DNA from: Cyclonatronum proteinivorum
Lineage (GTDB): Bacteria; Bacteroidota; Rhodothermia; Balneolales; Cyclonatronaceae
Direction of reading: 5' to 3'
Assembly (NCBI RefSeq): GCF_003353065.1
Contig: NZ_CP027806.1
Location: forward strand, 310,001 to 374,000
DNA: 64,000 nucleotides
Numbering within the stretch: position 1 is the stretch's first letter; each line of letters begins with the position of its first letter. Of this stretch, positions 33,709 through 42,538 are shown in pieces. The notes under the pieces are model-generated. The model saw nothing but the letters and a program-made list of their open reading frames with translations, was not told the DNA's origin and searched no databases. The translations under genes and the position numbers were made by a program.

Positions 33709-36162
33709 ATGCAAACCCCGCACAATATGGAAACAATCAAAACAGCTGACCGCATCCGGCTTGATATCAAGGGCATGAGTTGCGCGAGCTGCGTAACCGG
33801 GGTGGAGAAAGCACTCGCGCGCGTAGAAGGCGTATCAGAAGTTAGTGTAAACCTTGCCACGAATCAGGCTGAAATTGTCTGTGATGATGACCTCATCTCT
33901 TACGAAAGCCTGATTCAGGCCGTAGATGATGCGGGCTTTGAAGCGGCGCTGCCGGAATCAGGCCGTAAGAACGGAGCCGCCCATCGTCTGAAAATCAAGG
34001 GCATGAGCTGCGCAAGCTGCGTAGCAGGGGTCGAAAAAGCCATCGCCAAAGTGCCCGGCACGGGTGATGTTTCCGTAAACCTTGCGACTTCCGAAGCCCG
34101 CTTCACCCGCGATGGTGCAGATACCGAGGCGGTCATTCAGGCCATTGAGGCCGCGGGCTTTGAAGCGGAGATCATCCGTAATGATTCTGTCGCTGAGCTT
34201 TCGGCCTCAAAAACCGATCAGAGTTTTCGCCGCCGCTTCCTGATTGCCCTCCCCCTCGCGCTGCTGGTAAGCGTGATGGATATGGGACCCATGTTCATTC
34301 ACAGCTGGCACGAGGCCATTCACCCGATCCTGTTTGAGTGGAACCTTGCGCAGCTTGTGCTCACGGGCTTCATCATGTTTTATGCGGGGCGTCAGTTCTT
34401 TACCGGGGCATGGAAGGCGATCCGGCGCAAAAGCGCGGATATGAACGTGCTCGTTGCCGTCGGTACGGGGGCGGCTTTTTTGTTCAGCGGCTACGCGACT
34501 TTTTTTGGTCGCGAAGGCGCGCTGGTGGAGCCGATGGACGTGTATTTCGACACCGCGGCCGTCATTATTGCGCTGATTTTGCTGGGACGCTGGATGGAAG
34601 AGCGCGCCCGTGATAAAAGCCGCGACGCCCTGGGCGGACTCCTGAAACTAACCCCGCCCCGCGCACACCGCATTGACGCACAGGGCGAGCCGGTCACCAT
34701 CACCCTGGATCAGGTACGTACCGGCGATGAGCTCCTCGTGAAAGCCTTTGAGCAGGTTCCGGTTGACGGCGAAATCCTGAGCGGCACACCCTCTCTCGAC
34801 GAATCTATGATGACCGGCGAAAGCGTGCCCGCCGATAAACAGCCCGGCGATGCCGTAACCGGCGGCACCCGGAACACGGCGCAGTCCTTCCGGATGAAGG
34901 CCATCGCCGTGGGCAAAGAAACCGCCCTTGCCCGCCTCATTGAGGCTGTTCGGCGTGCACAGGGCTCCAAGCCGCCCATTCAGCGCCTTGTTGACAAGCT
35001 TTCCGCTGTATTTGTGCCGGTTGTAATTGTAATCGCCCTCATCACGCTTTTAGGTTGGATGTTTGTGGAAGGGAATCCTGCCAAAGCAGTAGTCAACATG
35101 GTTGCCGTGCTGATTATCGCCTGCCCCTGTGCGCTTGGACTCGCTACGCCAACCGGCATTATGGTCGGCTCGGGCCGGGCCGCTGAGAAGGGCATTCTCA
35201 TCAAAGATGCGGTTACGCTGGAAGAAGCACGCAAGGCCGATGTCATCCTTCTCGATAAAACCGGCACCCTCACTACAGGTGAAATGCAGCTGACCGGAAT
35301 CCACACGCTTTCGGATTTTTCAGAAAAGGAATTACTGCACCTGGCCGGATCTGTAGAGCAGGAATCAGACCATCCCATTGCGCAGGCAGTCGTTCGCTAT
35401 ACCAAATCGAAAGAAATAAAGCTTTCCCGCGCGGAGCAGACCGAAACGCAGGCCGGCACAGGCATTCGCGGACTCGTGGAAGGAAAGCAGGTGCAGATCG
35501 GATCCGTTGCACTTCTGAACGAAACCGGGAATGACGCCGCCATCCGTACCCTCATCAGCGACTGGCAGGAAGCCGGCCGCACGGTGCTGGTTGTGCTTAT
35601 TGACGGTACGATTGCGGGTCTTCTCAGCATTAGTGATGAGCCCCGGGAAGACGCCGCAGCATTTGTGGAACAGCTCAAAGCGCTGGACATTCTGCCCGTC
35701 ATGGTAACCGGCGATCAGGAAAAGACCGCGCGCTATGTGGCCGGAAAGCTGGGCATGGAGCAGGTCCGCTTCGGTGTAAAGCCTGACGAAAAAGCCGAAG
35801 TCGTGAAATACTATCAGCAGCAGGGCAAGCATGTAGCGATGGTCGGCGACGGCATCAACGACGCTGCAGCGCTGGTACAGGCCGATCTGGGCATCGCGCT
35901 TAGCAGCGGCACTGACCTCGCGGTTTCATCCGCTGATATCACCATTGCCGGTGCGAGTCTGGCTAAAGTAGTGGAAGCCATCACGCTTTCACGCAACGTG
36001 CTGCGGATCATACGGCAGAACCTGTTCTGGGCATTTGTGTACAACAGCGTCGGCATTCCGCTGGCCGCTTTTGGGATTCTCAGCCCGATGTTCGCTGCCC
36101 TTGCTATGGCGCTCAGCTCTGTAAGCGTGGTCAGCAACAGCCTTCGCATCCGAAAATTGTAA
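33709..36162 (+). CDS. copA: Cu(I)-translocating P1B-type ATPase CopA
   Basis: 817-residue copper exporter of the inner membrane. Two N-terminal HMA domains, each with GMSCASC (first near residues 22-28, second near 99-105), bind Cu(I). Eight membrane helices follow. The intramembrane metal site is the CPC of IIACPCALGLATPTG (near residue 470). The catalytic phosphorylation motif is DKTGTLT (near 515), the nucleotide-domain HP dipeptide is in ESDHPIAQ, and the hinge is VGDGINDA (near 712). The C-terminal helix has VYNSVGIPLAA and MALSSVSVVSNSLRIRKL, as in copper-type pumps. ATG at 33727 is an alternative start. A MITE copy lies immediately upstream, separating it from the AraC-HMA regulator. 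Confidence 0.96.
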   Translation: MQTPHNMETIKTADRIRLDIKGMSCASCVTGVEKALARVEGVSEVSVNLATNQAEIVCDDDLISYESLIQAVDDAGFEAALPESGRKNGAAHRLKIKGMSCASCVAGVEKAIAKVPGTGDVSVNLATSEARFTRDGADTEAVIQAIEAAGFEAEIIRNDSVAELSASKTDQSFRRRFLIALPLALLVSVMDMGPMFIHSWHEAIHPILFEWNLAQLVLTGFIMFYAGRQFFTGAWKAIRRKSADMNVLVAVGTGAAFLFSGYATFFGREGALVEPMDVYFDTAAVIIALILLGRWMEERARDKSRDALGGLLKLTPPRAHRIDAQGEPVTITLDQVRTGDELLVKAFEQVPVDGEILSGTPSLDESMMTGESVPADKQPGDAVTGGTRNTAQSFRMKAIAVGKETALARLIEAVRRAQGSKPPIQRLVDKLSAVFVPVVIVIALITLLGWMFVEGNPAKAVVNMVAVLIIACPCALGLATPTGIMVGSGRAAEKGILIKDAVTLEEARKADVILLDKTGTLTTGEMQLTGIHTLSDFSEKELLHLAGSVEQESDHPIAQAVVRYTKSKEIKLSRAEQTETQAGTGIRGLVEGKQVQIGSVALLNETGNDAAIRTLISDWQEAGRTVLVVLIDGTIAGLLSISDEPREDAAAFVEQLKALDILPVMVTGDQEKTARYVAGKLGMEQVRFGVKPDEKAEVVKYYQQQGKHVAMVGDGINDAAALVQADLGIALSSGTDLAVSSADITIAGASLAKVVEAITLSRNVLRIIRQNLFWAFVYNSVGIPLAAFGILSPMFAALAMALSSVSVVSNSLRIRKL

Positions 36163-36293
36163 GACAAACCCGTATATTGATCACCAAAGATTAATCAAAA
36201 CTAAAATTACCCGCATCTTGTCAGTTTAGGCTTACTTAACTATATTCGTCATTCGTTCATTGGACTCACGAATACAAATGTTAGGGATTTGCC

Positions 36294-36368
36294 ATGAGAA
36301 GGAACAAAATGACCGTCCTGAAAGTAGGGCTCGTATTCCTTGTTGTTCTGGTAATGATTGTGGGCTAA
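36294..36368 (+). CDS. Possible 24-residue single-span membrane peptide
   Basis: A short open frame between copA and the CopZ-like gene: MRRNKM, then one uninterrupted hydrophobic span of about 18 residues (TVLKVGLVFLVVLVMIVG). It has a positive N-terminus and a 19-base gap to the next gene. The shape fits small membrane peptides that accompany transporters, but a peptide this short can arise by chance and no family is recognised. Confidence 0.35.
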   Translation: MRRNKMTVLKVGLVFLVVLVMIVG

Positions 36369-36384
36369 ATAAGTCTCAGTTATT

Positions 36385-36603
36385 ATGGAAGATACAATTA
36401 ATATTCGCGTGGAAGGAATGACCTGTGATGGTTGTTCCTCCCGCCTCAAAAAACAACTCGAGAAGCACCCTCAGATTCAGAAAGCCGAAGTCGATCACGT
36501 GAATGGTATCGCGATGATTGCCGGCGAAGTAACCGAAGCCATGGTTGCAGAAATTGTGGAAGCAACTGGTTTCACCTATAAAGGCCCGGATGTAGTTAAC
36601 TGA
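36385..36603 (+). CDS. copZ: CopZ-like HMA-domain copper chaperone
   Basis: 72-residue single HMA domain with the metal-binding motif GMTCDGCSSRL (CxxC near residues 14-17) and the closing EIVEATGFTY. Such proteins carry Cu(I) in the cytoplasm to the ATPase or to a sensor. It is larger in charge variation than the HMA repeats inside CopA. It ends five bases before the cysteine-rich gene, so the two are probably translationally linked. The gene lies between copA and cusA on the same strand. Confidence 0.88.
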   Translation: MEDTINIRVEGMTCDGCSSRLKKQLEKHPQIQKAEVDHVNGIAMIAGEVTEAMVAEIVEATGFTYKGPDVVN

Positions 36604-36607
36604 TCGC

Positions 36608-37174
36608 ATGCTTCTTACCGGTCAGACATACCACCCGAAAATCAGCATCATGCTCCTTCTGAGTATGATGCTTTTTTTGCTGGCACCCGTTGGGGAAGCC
36701 GCAGCTGGTTTTTGGGGCGGAGAATGTCCGGTTGAACTGGCGCGTAAAAACACCGCAGCTGCAACACAAATGAGCTGTTGCCCGTCCGATAATCAGGAAC
36801 GTCTTCAGCCTCAGCATACGGTTCAGAACGGGTCGGTCTTTGATGGTTACCAGGCCTTCATCCCGACACAGAACGGAATGGGCTGTGATACCGCTGCAGC
36901 CTCCACATCCTGCTGCGCGGCCTGCGACTGCTGGATCGACGCCTCTGACGCTGCTGCCGCTGCCATCCCCGCTGTTGTACCAAGAACCGGTTTTGAGAAA
37001 CTACAGCTTGAAGCTCAGGTAAAGCTTCACGTATCATTCTTCCTGAACTTCGTTGCTAAGGTTACCCGTTCAGAAGCGGTCAATGAACGCCTTCAGCACG
37101 CTGATTCAAATCAAAAGCCTTCTCTCGCAGCCGCCCTTCCGCTGCGCGTAGCCTACTGCTGCTACCTCATTTGA
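36608..37174 (+). CDS. Unrecognised cysteine-rich exported protein in copper island
   Basis: 188 residues, no family recognised. A hydrophobic segment (about residues 13-33) reads as a signal peptide or anchor. Ten cysteines fall in clusters: GGECP, QMSCCPSD, GMGCD, STSCCAACDCW and the C-terminal AYCCYLI. The middle is alanine- and serine-rich (DASDAAAAAIPAV). It starts five bases after the copZ-like stop, and the cusA operon follows. Cysteine clusters plus location suggest a periplasmic metal-binding or metal-buffering role. The C-terminal third could be a second membrane-adjacent helix. The coding call rests on open length, spacing and composition. Confidence 0.65.
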   Translation: MLLTGQTYHPKISIMLLLSMMLFLLAPVGEAAAGFWGGECPVELARKNTAAATQMSCCPSDNQERLQPQHTVQNGSVFDGYQAFIPTQNGMGCDTAAASTSCCAACDCWIDASDAAAAAIPAVVPRTGFEKLQLEAQVKLHVSFFLNFVAKVTRSEAVNERLQHADSNQKPSLAAALPLRVAYCCYLI

Positions 37175-37324
37175 TATGAGAAAAGCCGGACTGCACCGCC
37201 CTCCCGCAGTCCCGATATCCCGCACAATTTCATCTTAACAGCCCGCATTCTGTCCGTCAGCTGCGGTACGCTGTTTTTATGGTGATGTGTGTGTAACGCT
37301 TTTTTCACTTCAATTTTGCAGCTT

Positions 37325-40300
37325 ATGCTTGACCGACTGATTCGTTTTTTTATTGAAAACCGGCTGATTGCCGTACTCTTGTTGCTGCTGCTCACCGGCT
37401 GGGGGCTTGCAACCTCCCCCTTCAACTGGGATCTGGGTATCTGGCCCCGAAACCCGGTCGCCGTTGACGCCATCCCCGATATCGGCGACAATCAGCAGAT
37501 CGTCTTTACCGAATGGCCCGGGCGCTCCCCGCAGGACATCGAAGACCAGATCACCTACCCGCTCACCACACAGCTCCTCGGCTTACCGGGCGTCCGGACT
37601 GTTCGCAGCAACTCCATGTTCGGCTTCTCGGCCATCAACATCATCTTTGAGGACGGGGTTGATTTCTACTGGAGCCGCGCGCGCATCCTCGAACAGCTCA
37701 GCGCGCTGCCCTCAGCACTTTTGCCGGGCGACGTTCAGCCTACGCTCGGACCCGCCGCAACTGCGCTGGGGCAGGTGATCTGGTACACCCTGCAGGGCCT
37801 CGACCCGGACGGCAATCCTGCCGGAGGCTGGGATTTGGATGAGCTCCGCAGCATTCAGGATTTTCAGGTGAAGTACGCCCTCTCCTCGGCCTCCGGCGTG
37901 GCAGAAGTCGCGAGCATTGGCGGCTTTGTGCGGGAGTATCAGGTGGATATCGACCCCGTGCGCATGCGGGAGCGCGGGGTAACCGTCACGCAGATTGCCA
38001 ACGCCGTGCGGCAGAGCAATCTCGATGTGGGCGCCCGGACCCTCGAAATGAACCGCGCGGAGTACGTGGTGCGGGGCCTCGGTTACATCCGCAGCCTGGA
38101 GGATATCGAAAACAGCGTTGTGACCGTCACCAACAATGTGCCGGTGCTGATACGGGATGTGGCGGAAGTCAGCACAGGACCCGCGCAGCGCCGGGGGATG
38201 CTTGACCTCGAAGGGGCCGAGGCCGTCGGCGGCGTAGTCGTAGCCCGTTTCGGGGAAAACCCGCTTCAGGTGATTGAAGCCGTCAAAGCCAGAATGGATG
38301 AAATTGCGCCGGGTCTGCCTGTCCGTGTGCTGGAGGATGGCACCCGGTCGCAGGTCAGCATCGTGCCGTTTTACGACCGCAGCGAGCTCATTCTCGAAAC
38401 CCTCGGTACCCTCGAACAGGCACTCAGCCTGCAAATCCTGATCACGCTCATCGTCATCATCGCGATTGTGATGCACCTGCGCGCGGCTCTGCTGGTTTCC
38501 GCGCTGATGCCGGTTGCGGTGCTCATCTCCTTCATCCTTATGAGCTGGTTCGGGGTTGAAGCCAACGTCGTAGCGCTTGCCGGTATCGCCATCTCCATCG
38601 GGACGGTGGTGGATATGGGCATCATCCTCACCGAAAACATGCTGCGGCAGCTTGAGGAGGCCAATCCCGGGGAAAGCCGGATGGAGGTCATCGCCCGTGC
38701 CGCGCAGGAAGTGAGTCCGGCCGTGGTCACCGCCCTGCTCACGACCATCATCAGCTTCCTGCCTGTATTTCTGCTGGAAGCACAGGAAGGCCGCCTGTTC
38801 GGTCCGCTGGCGTTTACCAAAACCTTTGTGCTGGTGGCGGCCCTCATCATCGTACTCACCATCATTCCTGCCTTTGCATCATGGTTGTTTACACGCAACT
38901 TTAACAGCGGTCTTCTTCGCAAATCGGGAAGCGTGCTGCTCGTCATACTTGGCATCGCGGCCTTTTGGGTGCAGCCCTGGGCTGGTTTTATCCTCCTCGG
39001 GCTGGGTATCACGGCCCTGTTGCGCACCTTCACTCCGGAGCTGTTATCCGAAAAATTCACCGGATTGGCCAACACCGTCATCATCGTGCTGGGACTTAGC
39101 TGGCTGATGTCAGACAGCTGGCTGCCCCTCGGTGCTGAAAACAGCCGTCTCCTCAACACCCTCTTTTTGGTAGCGGTGATTGCGCTGGTGCTGCTCACCT
39201 TCTGGGGCTTCATGCGCGGATATGCACGCGCGCTTCGCTTCTTTATGTACCGGAAGCCGCTTTTCTTTGTACTTCCTGCCCTTTTGCTTCTGCTGGGCGG
39301 ACTCTCCTGGCTCGGCTTCGACCGGTTGTTTCAGGCACCGGCAAGTGTGGCGGAGTCCGTTGGCTGGGATATCCGGAGCAGTAGCGGCTGGCAGTCGGCA
39401 GCGCAGACGTTTCCGGGACTGAACCGCGAGTTCATGCCGCGTCTCGATGAAGGCTCCTTCCTGCTTATGCCCACAACCATGCCGCATGCCGGTATGGCCG
39501 AAGTCGCGGAAATGGTGCAGATAATGGACATGCGCGTCGCCTCCATTCCGGAGGTCTCAGGCGTGCTGGGCAAAATCGGGCGGGTGGAGTCGGCCCTTGA
39601 TCCGGCCCCGATTTCCATGTTTGAAAATGTGGTGAACTACCTGCCGGAGTTTAAGCTCGATGACCGCGGCAGGCGCGTGCGCTTTCAGGTTGACCGCGAA
39701 GGAAACTTTGTGCGGGATGAAAACGGCGACCTCATCCCCGACCGCCGCGGACGCTTCTACCGGCAATGGCGCGATCACATCCGTTCGGTGGATGACATCT
39801 GGAACGAAGTCGTGCAGGCTGCAACCATTCCTGGCGTAACTTCTGCCCCGAAACTGCAGCCCATCGAAACCCGCATCATCATGCTGCAAACCGGCATGCG
39901 CGCCAACATCGGCATTCGCGTGAGCGGGCCGGACCTGCAAACGATAGATGATTTTTCCCGCGAACTTGAAGGGCTCGTCAGGAGTGTGGACGGTGTTCGT
40001 GCCGCATCGGTTTTCGCGGACCGGGTGGTCGGAAAGCCCTACCTCGAAATTGATCTTGACCGACACGCCCTCGCGCGGCACGGACTGACCGTACAGCAGG
40101 TGCAGGAAGTCATCTCCATCGCCATCGGCGGGATGCCGCTCACGACAACCGTGGAAGGCCGTCACCGCTACGATGTTCGGGTCCGTTACGCCCGTGAGTA
40201 CCGCGACAATCCCGACGCTCTTGCACGGGTGCTGGTGCCCGCGCCCGACGGCAGTCAGATCCCGCTGGGACAGCTCGCCGACATCCGCTTCGTGACCGGT

Positions 40301-41125
40301 CCGATGAGTATCCGGAGTGAAAACACCTTCCTGAACAGCTACGTCACCTTCGATGCCATGGCAGGCTTTTCGGCGGTTGAAGTGGCCGCCGATGTGGAGC
40401 GAAGCCTGCAGCGCAACATCCGCAACGGCAGCCTGAATGTGCCCGCAGGCGTCAGTTTCGTGATTGAAGGCGAGTTCCGGAATCAGCAGCGGGCCGCTCA
40501 GCGGCTGCTGGTAATCATACCGGTGACCCTGCTGCTCATCTTCCTGCTCATTTATTTTCAGTTCCGTTCTGCCACGCAAACGGGCATCATTTTCAGCAGC
40601 ATTGCGCTGGTCTGGGCAGGAGGGTTTCTCATGCTCTGGCTCTGGGCGCAGCCCTGGTTTATGAACTTCAGCCTGTTTGGGGCGGACATCCGGGCGCTGT
40701 TCGGCATGGGAACCGTGAACCTGAGCGTGGCGGTCTGGGTCGGCTTCCTCGCCCTGTTCGGCATTGGCGTGGATGACGGCGTGGTGCAGGCGACCTACCT
40801 GCGGCAATTTTTTGCGCGGGAGCGTCCGCAGGGCCGGGCCGCCATCATCGAAACCGCCATCAAAGCGGGCCTGCGCCGGGTGCGTCCCTGCCTGATGACG
40901 ACCGCGACAACCCTGCTCGCACTGCTGCCCATTCTCACCTCACCGGGACGTGGCTCCGAAATCATGACGCCCATGGCCATCCCGCTGTTCGGGGGCGTGC
41001 TCTTCCTGCTGCTCTCACTCTTTCTCGTGCCCATCCTCTACGCGATGGTTGCCGAACACCGGCCACAGCTTTTCGCGGCCCCTTCCCCCGAAACCCCACA
41101 ACTGAAGGAAACTGACCATGCGTAA
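37325..41125 (+). CDS. cusA: CusA/CzcA-type heavy-metal RND efflux pump
   Basis: Proton-driven inner-membrane pump of a tripartite copper/silver-type efflux system. The start is set at 37325 (MLDRLIRFF), 12 residues inside the longest frame. 1266 residues against about 1040-1050 for enterobacterial CusA. Signatures: AVDAIPDIGDNQQIVFTEWP, DIEDQITYPL, MFGFSAINIIFEDGVDFYW, TALGQVIWYTL. A methionine-rich periplasmic cleft segment (LLMPTTMPHAGMAEVAEM to DPAPISMFENVVNYLPEF) corresponds to the copper-relay region. The extra length is mostly a hydrophobic insert at about residues 525-670 containing several additional predicted membrane helices. It overlaps the TolC gene by eight bases. Confidence 0.94.
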   Translation: MLDRLIRFFIENRLIAVLLLLLLTGWGLATSPFNWDLGIWPRNPVAVDAIPDIGDNQQIVFTEWPGRSPQDIEDQITYPLTTQLLGLPGVRTVRSNSMFGFSAINIIFEDGVDFYWSRARILEQLSALPSALLPGDVQPTLGPAATALGQVIWYTLQGLDPDGNPAGGWDLDELRSIQDFQVKYALSSASGVAEVASIGGFVREYQVDIDPVRMRERGVTVTQIANAVRQSNLDVGARTLEMNRAEYVVRGLGYIRSLEDIENSVVTVTNNVPVLIRDVAEVSTGPAQRRGMLDLEGAEAVGGVVVARFGENPLQVIEAVKARMDEIAPGLPVRVLEDGTRSQVSIVPFYDRSELILETLGTLEQALSLQILITLIVIIAIVMHLRAALLVSALMPVAVLISFILMSWFGVEANVVALAGIAISIGTVVDMGIILTENMLRQLEEANPGESRMEVIARAAQEVSPAVVTALLTTIISFLPVFLLEAQEGRLFGPLAFTKTFVLVAALIIVLTIIPAFASWLFTRNFNSGLLRKSGSVLLVILGIAAFWVQPWAGFILLGLGITALLRTFTPELLSEKFTGLANTVIIVLGLSWLMSDSWLPLGAENSRLLNTLFLVAVIALVLLTFWGFMRGYARALRFFMYRKPLFFVLPALLLLLGGLSWLGFDRLFQAPASVAESVGWDIRSSSGWQSAAQTFPGLNREFMPRLDEGSFLLMPTTMPHAGMAEVAEMVQIMDMRVASIPEVSGVLGKIGRVESALDPAPISMFENVVNYLPEFKLDDRGRRVRFQVDREGNFVRDENGDLIPDRRGRFYRQWRDHIRSVDDIWNEVVQAATIPGVTSAPKLQPIETRIIMLQTGMRANIGIRVSGPDLQTIDDFSRELEGLVRSVDGVRAASVFADRVVGKPYLEIDLDRHALARHGLTVQQVQEVISIAIGGMPLTTTVEGRHRYDVRVRYAREYRDNPDALARVLVPAPDGSQIPLGQLADIRFVTGPMSIRSENTFLNSYVTFDAMAGFSAVEVAADVERSLQRNIRNGSLNVPAGVSFVIEGEFRNQQRAAQRLLVIIPVTLLLIFLLIYFQFRSATQTGIIFSSIALVWAGGFLMLWLWAQPWFMNFSLFGADIRALFGMGTVNLSVAVWVGFLALFGIGVDDGVVQATYLRQFFARERPQGRAAIIETAIKAGLRRVRPCLMTTATTLLALLPILTSPGRGSEIMTPMAIPLFGGVLFLLLSLFLVPILYAMVAEHRPQLFAAPSPETPQLKETDHA

Positions 41126-42482
41126 ATCAGCCAACGTCAACATCAAAAACAACCGGCATAAGCTGCGTAAAGGCAGGATGTTTTTTTGCAGGATGATGAT
41201 GAGCTTCCTGCTCCTGTCCGGGCTTCTTGCTGCGGGTCAGCTAACGTCGGTTCAGGCGCAGATTGCAGCGCCCGGCGTCCCTGCCGAGCTTGAGGCGCTC
41301 ATGCTCGAAGCCCTCGGGTTTAGTCCGGTGCTGGCCGTGAATCAGGCACAGATTGAAGCGCAGCAGGCGCGTGAACAGGAAGTCCGCTCCCTGCCCGATC
41401 CCGAGATTAACCTGGGCTATTTCCTCAATCCCGCCGAAAGCAGCACTGTACCGGGGCGCTTCACGCTTTCAGCCATGCAGATGTTTCCGTGGTTTGGCTA
41501 CTACACGGCAGCGCAACAGCAGCAGCGTGAACTGAGCGGCGCAGAAGAACAACGCTATTTCGAAACCGCACTGGGCCTGATCCTCGAGGTGCAGCTTGCC
41601 TGGCTTGACCTTGCAGAGAACCGCTACCGGCAAGATTTGCTACAGGAAGAAGTCGCCCTGCTGGAAGAGCTTGAATCCTGGCTGGCAGCCCGGCATGAAA
41701 GCGGTCTTGCCCGGCAGTCCGAGCGTATCGCGCTGCGTATGGAGCGCAGCCGGCTTCGGACGCAGCTTCAAAATCTTGAAGAAGCCCGTCATCCGATGTA
41801 TGTCCGGCTCAACAGCCTGCTCAGCCGTGACCCGGATAGCGAACTGACGCTCACAGTTGAAGTGCCGGAGCGGGAACTTCCTGCGGCTTGGGAGCACATC
41901 ACCCGAAACCTTGCGGAGAACCGGCCGGAACTGCAGCTGTATGTGCAGCAAAGCCGGGCGCTAAAGCAGGCCGCAGAGCAAAACCGGCTGATGGGCATGC
42001 CCGAATTTGGTCTGGGTTTTGAAGTGATGGGCCGCGATTACGGCACCATGAACATGATGCCGTCCATGAACGAATCCTTCTTTCTGATGGCAAGCGTGCG
42101 GGTACCACTGTGGCGTGGCAAGTATGACGGCCGCCGCGACGCCATTGAAGCCGGGAGGCGGGCAACCGAATACAGCCGTGAGGCGGCCCTGCTGCGCATC
42201 CGCTCTGAGGCGGAGAAGCAGCTCAATACCTGGCGGGAAGCCCGTCGGGAGATGGCGCTCTACGACGAGGAGCTTCTCACCGGTTTTTCGCAGCTGTACA
42301 GCCTGGAACTCGAGAGCTATGCGGCATCAGATACCGGGTTCCGTGAGCTGCTGCAGCTCCGCCGGGAATGGCTGGATGCCCGGCAGTCGCGGCTGCAGGC
42401 ATGGTTCAGGGCCGAACGCGAACTCGCCCGTATCGAGCGCGAAACCGGCGCATGGCTTCCGCTTGTCCGGGATCTGCGCTAA
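41118..42482 (+). CDS. TolC-family outer membrane efflux protein (CusC role)
   Basis: 454 residues with an N-terminal hydrophobic export signal (about 25-48, ending VQAQ) after a basic leader; an internal ATG (MFFCRMMMSFLL) is an alternative start. Two long helical repeats of the TolC type follow: VNQAQIEAQQAREQEVRSLPDP, QVQLAWLDLAENRYRQDLLQEEV, LKQAAEQNRLMGMPEFGLGFEVMG and LRREWLDARQSRLQAWFRAERELARIE. It forms the outer-membrane channel of the tripartite pump with CusA (upstream, overlapping) and the CusB-type adaptor (57 bases downstream). Confidence 0.9.
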   Translation: MRKSANVNIKNNRHKLRKGRMFFCRMMMSFLLLSGLLAAGQLTSVQAQIAAPGVPAELEALMLEALGFSPVLAVNQAQIEAQQAREQEVRSLPDPEINLGYFLNPAESSTVPGRFTLSAMQMFPWFGYYTAAQQQQRELSGAEEQRYFETALGLILEVQLAWLDLAENRYRQDLLQEEVALLEELESWLAARHESGLARQSERIALRMERSRLRTQLQNLEEARHPMYVRLNSLLSRDPDSELTLTVEVPERELPAAWEHITRNLAENRPELQLYVQQSRALKQAAEQNRLMGMPEFGLGFEVMGRDYGTMNMMPSMNESFFLMASVRVPLWRGKYDGRRDAIEAGRRATEYSREAALLRIRSEAEKQLNTWREARREMALYDEELLTGFSQLYSLELESYAASDTGFRELLQLRREWLDARQSRLQAWFRAERELARIERETGAWLPLVRDLR

Positions 42483-42538
42483 GTCTCATAAGCCTTTACT
42501 ACTGATTTTATTACGATAACCCTTTGATTTTTTGAACC

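Noticed and set aside
39557-40807. Long open frame antisense to cusA (416 codons), and similar frames at 42581-43840, 6150-7112, 3027-3656, 44505-45410 and 59487-60302
   Set aside because: Each lies wholly opposite a well-supported gene, has biased composition typical of the reverse complement of high-GC codons, and shows no domain.
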